In this document: one piece after another, positions 1-5,458 of the stretch | How positions within the stretch are numbered: the first letter of the stretch is position 1 | How the letters are laid out: each line of letters begins with the position of its first letter | Program-made: the position numbers and the translations under genes | The notes under the pieces: generated by a model | Told to the model about the DNA's origin: nothing | Seen by the model: only the letters and a program-made list of their open reading frames with translations | The model's database searches: none | Source: an uncultured delta proteobacterium | GTDB lineage: Bacteria > Myxococcota_A > Bradymonadia > REDH01 | Reading direction: 5' to 3' | DNA length: 8,379 nt | Assembly (NCBI GenBank): GCA_903912275.1 | Contig: CAIWGR010000659.1 | Span: 1 to 8,379 of the forward strand

Positions 1-1011
1 CACGCGCGCAGGTACGTCATCAGTATCGAGTATTTTTGCCGCAAGTACTTCTCGAAGTTCGGAAAATAACTTCTTACCCGGCACGACCTTGCCATCCATA
101 CCTAAGTAAGACCTGAAAAAACCATCGAACAGGGCCTTACGAAGAACACCCTCGTTCTTCATCCTCATCATGCACAACGAATTCTCAACAGGCGTCCACA
201 CCGACTCATACATCTGAAGCTTTCCGACTTCTCCGCCGATAGAAAGAATATGATTACGGATGAGATCGGTGACGCTCAGATCCACTCCTTTATGATTAAT
301 GCTTTCAAAGATCTGCTGGGGATCATCGTTTTGACCTAGCTCGATATACACCAACTCAACACGGAAAAGGGCATCGAGCAGCCGGTGCAGCCTCTTTATC
401 GCATCTTCCTTCGTCACTTCTGCCTTACCGATTCCAGCGTGTGCGATTATAAGATCTTTCAACACTACATAATGCCTATAATGCCGCTTCCTTCCATCGG
501 CCTTACCTTCGTAGACGACAGAATTGAAGACGTCTCTGTCGAAATTCAACTCTGTAGGCAGAAACTTCCGACACTTGGTTTTTTCGATTTCGTAGTGGAG
601 ATAAACATCATCCAGAAGCAGATCGAGGTGTAGCTGCTTAAGTTGCCTATCGGCTCTCCTTCTGTTCTCCGCCTCTACGCTGGATTGCCTTATAAAATCG
701 GGCAAACCCGGGTCAGACCTGACCGCATCTCTCATCGCCGCAGCTAAAAGCATCAAGACGGTGATACGCTGTTGTCCGTCAATGATGGTACAACTTTCGA
801 TCCCTCCGTCCAGGGATTCACCCTTCTGGGTGACCATGGTCCCAAGATAATGGGTTGAATCGGCATCTTCTTCAACAGAAAGCGCAACGAGGTCGTTCCA
901 GAATATCTTCACATCTTCCTCCTCCCAAGAGTACTGTCTCTGATACATGGGCACCGTTATCTGACCAGGATCGCGAAGGATTGCGCCAAGCCGCTGTTTC
1001 ACAGGTTTCAT
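1..1011 (-). CDS. DUF262 (GmrSD / ParB-like NTPase) protein, N-terminal 337 residues, 3' end outside window
   Basis: The frame is open from an ATG at 1011 to the left edge, so the C-terminus is missing. Visible family signatures are VPMYQRQYSW at residues 20-29, HYLGTMV at 54-60, IIDGQQRITVL at 77-87 (the conserved DGQQR motif) and IFESINHKGVDL...DLIRN at 234-253. These define DUF262, the ParB/Srx-like NTPase-nuclease domain found in GmrS-type type IV restriction proteins and in several other defence proteins. Many members continue into a DUF1524 HNH nuclease domain, which would lie off the window here. The start is supported because the family begins just before the YQR motif; an in-frame stop lies upstream and no other in-frame ATG precedes it. 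There is no good Shine-Dalgarno. Composition is unlike its neighbours: about 48 % GC, and 14 of 25 visible arginines use AGA/AGG, suggesting separate acquisition. It may restrict modified DNA, but substrate is unknown. Confidence 0.9.
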   Translation of the reverse strand, partial: MKPVKQRLGAILRDPGQITVPMYQRQYSWEEEDVKIFWNDLVALSVEEDADSTHYLGTMVTQKGESLDGGIESCTIIDGQQRITVLMLLAAAMRDAVRSDPGLPDFIRQSSVEAENRRRADRQLKQLHLDLLLDDVYLHYEIEKTKCRKFLPTELNFDRDVFNSVVYEGKADGRKRHYRHYVVLKDLIIAHAGIGKAEVTKEDAIKRLHRLLDALFRVELVYIELGQNDDPQQIFESINHKGVDLSVTDLIRNHILSIGGEVGKLQMYESVWTPVENSLCMMRMKNEGVLRKALFDGFFRSYLGMDGKVVPGKKLFSELREVLAAKILDTDDVPARV

Positions 1012-1017
1012 AACTTT

Positions 1018-1046
1018 AATAGAATACCGCTTGTATGCTCGGTCAA
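1018..1046 (-). promoter_or_regulatory. Candidate sigma70-like promoter for the DUF262 gene
   Basis: On the minus strand TTGACC (1046-1041, five of six matches to TTGACA) is separated by 17 nt from TCTATT (1023-1018, four of six matches to TATAAT). The -10 box ends only 6 nt before the DUF262 ATG, so transcription from it would give a nearly leaderless mRNA, in line with the missing ribosome binding site. It lies in the 69-nt gap after the NERD-helicase stop, where I see no terminator hairpin, so read-through from upstream is equally possible. The call rests on consensus matching alone. Confidence 0.3.
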
Positions 1047-1080
1047 TCGCATATGCCCTAGTACAAGGTCACTTTCCTTC

Positions 1081-2790
1081 TCAACTGACTATCTCCGACA
1101 ACACGTCCGAGTTGCCGAGAATGTATAGCGCGTACTTGGCGCGGGACATGCCGACGTAGGCCCGGCGGCGGTCGCGGAGGCTGTCAAGCTTGTCCAGGTC
1201 GGTTAGGACGATGACATGACTCTCCATGCCCTTGAACTTGAAGACGGTAGAGGTCCGGAGGGTGCCTTCTTCGTATGGTTTGGCGGGGTCGTAAGGCACG
1301 GCCTTGAGTCCCCCGAGCTCGGCGGCGCCGGCGTAGGACTCCTTCCCTGCCCCGCGCATGCTCAGGACGACGATATCCTTGGGGAGATGCTTGGGTAGGA
1401 CGTGCTTGGCCAAGACGACATTAAGCAGCTCGAGTTCCCGGCCTGCCGGGTACGGGGCGCTGACGACCGCGGGACCCGGGATACCCGAGGTCTCGACATC
1501 GTTCCGCCCGATGACCTTGGCCACGGCCCGGCCGATCTGGTCGGTATTGCGCCAGTTATGGACCATCAAAGCCTCAGCTCCGGCTTCCAGGTCTTGGAGG
1601 GCCTCCAGATGGTCACCAGAGGGCGGATTAGGGGCATCCGGGCTCAGGATCTGGTCCATATCCTCGAACCAGCGCCAGCGACCCTTGGAGAGCCTGCCTT
1701 TGAGCAGGGCATCCATCAAGGCGAGTTTATCGCCGTCGTCCCGGAAGTCCTGGCCCTCGTCGACCACCAGTAAGTCGAACTTACAGTCCTCGGGGAGACT
1801 ACGGGCGGCAGCGAGGGCATCCGTGACCCTCTGGCGGAAGTAATTAGTGTCGGTAGCGGTCTGGTCGCCGGCGTTACCGATCAAGCGGTCGCAGTGCGAG
1901 TAGAAGGACCCCGCGTCGACGGACGCGAGTACCTCGGCCTTGGCGACGTCGGCAAGGAACGAACCCAAGTGGCGGTTGAAGCACATCAGGCCGATCTTTG
2001 AGCCAGGCCTAGCCTTGAGCTCACGTCGGCAGGTCTCGAATGCCAGCAGCGTCTTGCCCGAGCCGGGACCGCCCGTGACACGCAGACGCGGGTTGCGCTC
2101 CATCATGTTGAGCGAACGCATCTGCTCGGCGGAAAGCTTGAGCAGCTGCTTATCCATCTGGTCGGCCGACAGGCTGGGAATCAGGCGTAGGTCTGGGCGT
2201 AGCAACTGGATTATCTCCGCTATGAGCTCGGGGGTCATCAGCGCAGGTTCGTCCTTATCGGGGAACTTATCCTTGTACATCTGCGTCGAGACCGCGACTT
2301 GGCGTTCGACGATGTCGAGCATCGAGGTCGCCTCCAGCTCGGACTTGCCGATGATGCGGCGTGGGTCGCCCTCTATCGTCGGTACCTCCAAATCTACGTC
2401 GGGCAGGATGATCGCATAGCCGAACAAAGACCTATAGCCCAGCGAGCCAGGGCCAAATTGGTCCTTCAGGTAATTGTAGATGTCGAAGGAGTTGAAGCGG
2501 GCCTGATGAAACGGAGGAGTAATCTCGTAACGGCCCTTGGGATTGTTCGTATACCAGACTCCCTCGGCGCATTCGATGCCACCGCCCTTCACTTCCAGAA
2601 CAAGGCGGCACTTCGGGTGCAGCAGCACGAAATCGGACTCCACGTCGGAACCCACCCGCTTTCCCATTATGTTCAGCGAGTGCAATAGCACATAGTCGTC
2701 GGGTAACTCCCGGCGCAGCCGCTCGAACAAGCGTGCCTCCGACTTAACATGAAGCCGCTGAGGAATAGTGTCAGGGATGCAGCGGGCCAT
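1081..2790 (-). CDS. NERD-domain nuclease fused to UvrD-like SF1 helicase
   Basis: This 569-residue protein has two parts. Residues about 15-125 match the NERD (nuclease-related) domain of the PD-(D/E)XK fold: GSDVESDFVLL (47-57) supplies Asp53, LVLEVKGG (63-70) supplies Glu66 and Lys68, and a typical Gln follows at 96. Residues about 215-569 form a compact superfamily 1 motor: Walker A GGPGSGKT (240-247), Walker B VVDEGQDF (342-349), motif III-like WFEDMDQIL (374-382), motif IV HNWRN (411-415), motif V TVFKFKGMESHVIVL (515-529) and motif VI YVGMSRAKYAL (545-555). It should couple ATP-driven translocation or unwinding to DNA cleavage, acting in the cytoplasm. NERD-helicase fusions are scattered across bacteria, often near defence genes; their substrate is not settled. 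It is divergent from the EVE-HNH gene and 69 nt upstream of the DUF262 gene on the same strand. The start has only a weak Shine-Dalgarno (AAGTGA, abutting ATG). Domain calls are firm; the defence role is inferred. Confidence 0.88.
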   Translation of the reverse strand: MARCIPDTIPQRLHVKSEARLFERLRRELPDDYVLLHSLNIMGKRVGSDVESDFVLLHPKCRLVLEVKGGGIECAEGVWYTNNPKGRYEITPPFHQARFNSFDIYNYLKDQFGPGSLGYRSLFGYAIILPDVDLEVPTIEGDPRRIIGKSELEATSMLDIVERQVAVSTQMYKDKFPDKDEPALMTPELIAEIIQLLRPDLRLIPSLSADQMDKQLLKLSAEQMRSLNMMERNPRLRVTGGPGSGKTLLAFETCRRELKARPGSKIGLMCFNRHLGSFLADVAKAEVLASVDAGSFYSHCDRLIGNAGDQTATDTNYFRQRVTDALAAARSLPEDCKFDLLVVDEGQDFRDDGDKLALMDALLKGRLSKGRWRWFEDMDQILSPDAPNPPSGDHLEALQDLEAGAEALMVHNWRNTDQIGRAVAKVIGRNDVETSGIPGPAVVSAPYPAGRELELLNVVLAKHVLPKHLPKDIVVLSMRGAGKESYAGAAELGGLKAVPYDPAKPYEEGTLRTSTVFKFKGMESHVIVLTDLDKLDSLRDRRRAYVGMSRAKYALYILGNSDVLSEIVS

Positions 2791-2899
2791 TCACTTAAGT
2801 GTTCAAACTAGCCTTAGCTGGCAAGGCCTACGAGAAAGTTATATTAACGATAATAACAAGTGCCTGGACAGAACTCGTCCAACATGAAAGCTGCCATTG
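2791..2899. promoter_or_regulatory. Divergent intergenic control region between NERD-helicase and EVE-HNH genes
   Basis: This 109-bp gap must hold the promoters of both outward-reading genes. Its core, about 2838-2857, is strongly AT-rich and contains GATAAT (2849-2854, plus strand, five of six -10 matches) without a convincing -35 box. The same core has an imperfect dyad, GTTAT at 2838-2842 facing ATAAC at 2853-2857. A short hairpin, GCCTT 2811-2815 with AAGGC 2823-2827, lies between the core and the NERD gene. I cannot fix transcription starts from this sequence. Confidence 0.55.
2792..2801. repeat. 10-bp perfect palindrome CACTTAAGTG next to the NERD-helicase start
   Basis: CACTTAAGTG is self-complementary and ends two bases before the NERD-helicase ATG on the minus strand, where its ribosome binding site would lie. 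It could be an operator half of a repressor site, a translation-blocking element, or chance. A single 10-mer palindrome is weak evidence on its own. Confidence 0.3.
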
Positions 2900-3886
2900 A
2901 TGCGATACTGGTGGGTTAACCAAGGTCAGACTTACCGCGAAGAGCGGGAGGGTGGTTACCTATGGTCGCCTAAACGTAAGCGTGGGCGCGATGGCCAAGC
3001 CACGGTACGCAACCCCTTCTATGAGTATATGCGGGAAGTCGCACCCGGGGACATGGTGTTCTCCTACCGTGACAGCCACGTGGTCTCCTGCGGCCTGATC
3101 ACTTCTTACGGATACGACAGCCCCAAGCCTTCAGAATTCGGGAAGAACGGGAAAAATTGGTCGCCCTACGGATGGCGGGTCAACGTCACCTACTTTGTCG
3201 CAAGCCCCTTCCGCCCAAAGGATCAGCTGGCCCGAATCGCCCCTTTCCTCAGCGAGCAACACGCCCCGCTGAAGGCTGATGGCGGCGGCAAGGAACTGTA
3301 CCTGACAAAGATCTCACCTGAGTTTGCCGGCGTGATCATCGACGCACTGGGATCACCTGCTCGCGCCTGTCGCGAAGAAGGCCGCCATCTCAACCTACAC
3401 GAGACCACCGAGGAATTTGCGGACACGCTTTCCGAAAAGGCCGGCGAGTACCTTGTAGACGCGGTAAAGGGCGACACTCAGATTCCAGAGACTACCAGGC
3501 TAGCGATCGTGAAGGCGCGCATTGGCCAAGGTATTTTCCGGGATGAGGTTGCCAAAGTGGAACGCCACTGTCGCCTCACAGGCGTCGAAGACCGGGACCA
3601 TCTAGTCGCGAGTCACATCAAACCCTGGAAGGACTCTGACAATCGCGAACGCCTCAGCGGCTTTAACGGCCTGATGCTCACCCCCACCCCGGATCACCTT
3701 TTCGATAAAGGGTTTATTTCTTTCGGCGACGATGGGCGCCTGCTCTACGCAAGTCGCGTCAACCGGGCAGCCCTTACGAAAATGAAGATTCCCGAGGAAG
3801 GTTTCAACGCCGGACGCTTCACGCCAGACCAGATTGCATTCCTCCAGTACCACCGCGGCTATATTTTCAAGAAAGCCGCTTCTTAG
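2900..3886 (+). CDS. EVE/PUA-like domain fused to HNH endonuclease (putative type IV restriction enzyme)
   Basis: The 328-residue protein opens with MRYWWVNQGQTY, followed by GGYLWSPK (18-25), FYEYM (40-44), and PGDMVFSYRD (49-58) with SCGLITSYG (63-71). This layout fits an EVE/PUA-like fold, which in related proteins flips out and reads a modified base. Residues about 208-275 form an HNH_2-type nuclease: QGIFRDEV (210-217), CRLTG (224-228), SHIKPW (238-243, His239), FNGLML (255-260, Asn256) and DHLFDKGFIS (265-274, His266), so the HNH triad is complete. Studied EVE-HNH enzymes such as VcaM4I cut 5-methyl- or hydroxymethylcytosine DNA, so a similar role is likely; the base read here is unknown. 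I chose ATG 2900 over the adjacent TTG 2897 because MxYWWVN is the usual family start; GAAAG at 2886-2890 is a weak ribosome binding site. No methyltransferase is adjacent, as expected for type IV. It is divergent from the NERD-helicase and convergent with recD. Confidence 0.88.
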   Translation: MRYWWVNQGQTYREEREGGYLWSPKRKRGRDGQATVRNPFYEYMREVAPGDMVFSYRDSHVVSCGLITSYGYDSPKPSEFGKNGKNWSPYGWRVNVTYFVASPFRPKDQLARIAPFLSEQHAPLKADGGGKELYLTKISPEFAGVIIDALGSPARACREEGRHLNLHETTEEFADTLSEKAGEYLVDAVKGDTQIPETTRLAIVKARIGQGIFRDEVAKVERHCRLTGVEDRDHLVASHIKPWKDSDNRERLSGFNGLMLTPTPDHLFDKGFISFGDDGRLLYASRVNRAALTKMKIPEEGFNAGRFTPDQIAFLQYHRGYIFKKAAS

Positions 3887-3887
3887 G

Positions 3888-3916
3888 TAAAGAAACGCAA
3901 CGGTCGCAGCGTTGCG
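3888..3916 (-). terminator. Probable intrinsic terminator of the recB-recD operon
   Basis: CGCAACG (3896-3902) pairs perfectly with CGTTGCG (3910-3916) around a 7-nt loop. Read on the minus strand, the stem is followed at once by TTTCTTT (3895-3889), giving a terminator just after the recD stop at 3933. On the plus strand the stem is followed by AATAAAACG and lacks a T tract, so it would end EVE-HNH transcription poorly. The 7-bp stem is modest in strength. Confidence 0.6.
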
Positions 3917-3932
3917 AATAAAACGTTGAATA

Positions 3933-5456
3933 TCAGACTAAGCGTTGTTTGAGGCCGGAGGCACGGGGGACTTCGCGGGCGCAGGCGGCGAGGAAGTCGA
4001 TGCGGTCAGCGACAAGTGTCACCTGCTTACGCGCACGGGTGATGCCGGTGTAGATGAGCTGGCGATTGAGGAAGCCCTCACGCTGGCTGGATCCAAGAAC
4101 GACGACGGCATGGCCATATTCGGAGCCCTGGGCCTTATGGATGGTGGTCGCGAAGGCCGAAGCATACTCGGGCAGGCGATTGAGGTCGAATCCGGCAACA
4201 TACCCGCGGAAATAGACAAGGTCGCCGACCATGACGCCGACGTCACCATTCGAAAGACCGGTACCGCGGCGGTCATTGCGGGTGACCATGATCAGGGAAC
4301 CCGACCCAGGCGGACTGACGCGGATACCGAGCTTTTCCGCAATGAGACGAGACAGGGTCTCGGCCCCAAGCGGTCCACGGACATGCGAACAAAGCACGCG
4401 GACCTCGTCGACCAAGGCCATGGTGCCATCGACATCTCCAGCCCGGGCTTTGTCACGCAGCGCGGTGAACGCCGGCAGGACGAGAGCGACGACGGCCTCA
4501 GGGGTCGGCGCGACCAGATCGACGGTCTCCCTCCCCTGCCCGCCGAGCACGGATTCGGCGAAGCGCATAATCTCCGGGGCGTCCTTGGAGCGCACCTGGC
4601 GGGTCAGCTGCACCTTATTGGGCAACAGCGCCGGGGCCTCGCACAAGTCCGCGAGCACGGAACCGACTTCGACCGAGGGCAGCTGGTTCGGGTCGCCCAC
4701 GAGGACAAGGGAGCAACCGGCGGGCAGCTTATCGATGACCTCACTGAAGAGCATCAGGTCGACCATCGAGGATTCGTCCACAACCAGGAGCTGCATGCCG
4801 TCAAAGGCTTCAGGCTCATAGAGCAGCGAATGGATGGTCTGGGGCTCGACGAGGTCCGCGAAGGCCGGCTGCTTGCGCAGGTCGGCCAGGCCGTCGGCGA
4901 TGCGCCGCGCAGCACGACCGGTCGGAGCGACGAGACGAATCTGGGCGGGCGAAAGTTTGCCGGCGGCGACGGCGTACTTGAGCAGCGAATTGAGCGTGTA
5001 GGTCTTACCGGTACCAGGACCACCGGTCAGGATCATGAACGAACGCTCGGCGAGACGCTTCAAGGCGTCGGCCTGCTCTGGATTCAAACCATCGGCCGCG
5101 GCGATATCCTTGGCGGCGGCTAGGCTCCACGGCTCGTCGCGCTTGACGGCCAGCTGCAGGACGGACTTGGCCAACCCAGCCTCGAGCTCCTCCATGTGTC
5201 GCAGATACAGCAGGGCATCCGGGGCCGAACCGCGAAGGACCAGAGGGGTTTCAGGCTGATCGAAAGTGCCGACGACGAGGTCCAGCGCTGGAGCTTCCTT
5301 GAGCATCGCGCAGGACTGGCCATCGAGGACGGCACGGTAGGCGATCTCGGCACATTTAAACGAAGGGTGATCCTCGGGCAGGCCAAGGGCGGACAGGAGC
5401 GCGCGGGCCAGTTCCCGGGCATCGGTCTCTTCCTGATTATGAGTAATGAAGGACAT
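3933..5456 (-). CDS. recD: RecD, exodeoxyribonuclease V alpha subunit (5'-3' helicase)
   Basis: RecD is the fast 5'-to-3' SF1B motor of RecBCD, which resects double-strand breaks and degrades linear foreign DNA. In this 507-residue protein I see Walker A LTGGPGTGKTYT (143-154), motif Ia VAPTGRAARRIADGL (176-190), QTIHSLL (206-212), Walker B VVDESSMVDL (225-234), motif III GDPNQLPSV (254-262), QLTRQVRS (283-290), motif V TTIHKAQGSEYGH (437-449) and motif VI YTGITRARKQVTL (469-481). SNGDVGVMV (402-410) belongs to the SH3-like insertion. It is about 100 residues shorter than E. coli RecD (608), part of this before Walker A, yet has every helicase motif, so I regard it as full length. The ATG is 2 nt past the recB stop with no Shine-Dalgarno, indicating translational coupling and a single operon. 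The alternative, a RecD2 helicase, is unlikely because RecD2 is longer and does not sit behind recB. Confidence 0.95.
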   Translation of the reverse strand: MSFITHNQEETDARELARALLSALGLPEDHPSFKCAEIAYRAVLDGQSCAMLKEAPALDLVVGTFDQPETPLVLRGSAPDALLYLRHMEELEAGLAKSVLQLAVKRDEPWSLAAAKDIAAADGLNPEQADALKRLAERSFMILTGGPGTGKTYTLNSLLKYAVAAGKLSPAQIRLVAPTGRAARRIADGLADLRKQPAFADLVEPQTIHSLLYEPEAFDGMQLLVVDESSMVDLMLFSEVIDKLPAGCSLVLVGDPNQLPSVEVGSVLADLCEAPALLPNKVQLTRQVRSKDAPEIMRFAESVLGGQGRETVDLVAPTPEAVVALVLPAFTALRDKARAGDVDGTMALVDEVRVLCSHVRGPLGAETLSRLIAEKLGIRVSPPGSGSLIMVTRNDRRGTGLSNGDVGVMVGDLVYFRGYVAGFDLNRLPEYASAFATTIHKAQGSEYGHAVVVLGSSQREGFLNRQLIYTGITRARKQVTLVADRIDFLAACAREVPRASGLKQRLV

Positions 5457-5458
5457 GA

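Noticed and set aside
385..633. 82-codon plus-strand open frame at the left end
   Set aside because: It is antisense to the DUF262 gene, which has clear family motifs across the same interval.
1216..2688. Several plus-strand open frames of 60-161 codons
   Set aside because: All are shadows antisense to the NERD-helicase gene; none has a plausible start context or domain.
3223..3853. Two minus-strand open frames of 83-84 codons
   Set aside because: They are antisense to the EVE-HNH gene, including its conserved HNH region, and show no motif.
3945..5123. 392-codon open frame on the plus strand
   Set aside because: It lies wholly antisense to recD, whose helicase motifs are unmistakable; the translation shows no recognisable domain and follows from the high GC of the opposite strand.
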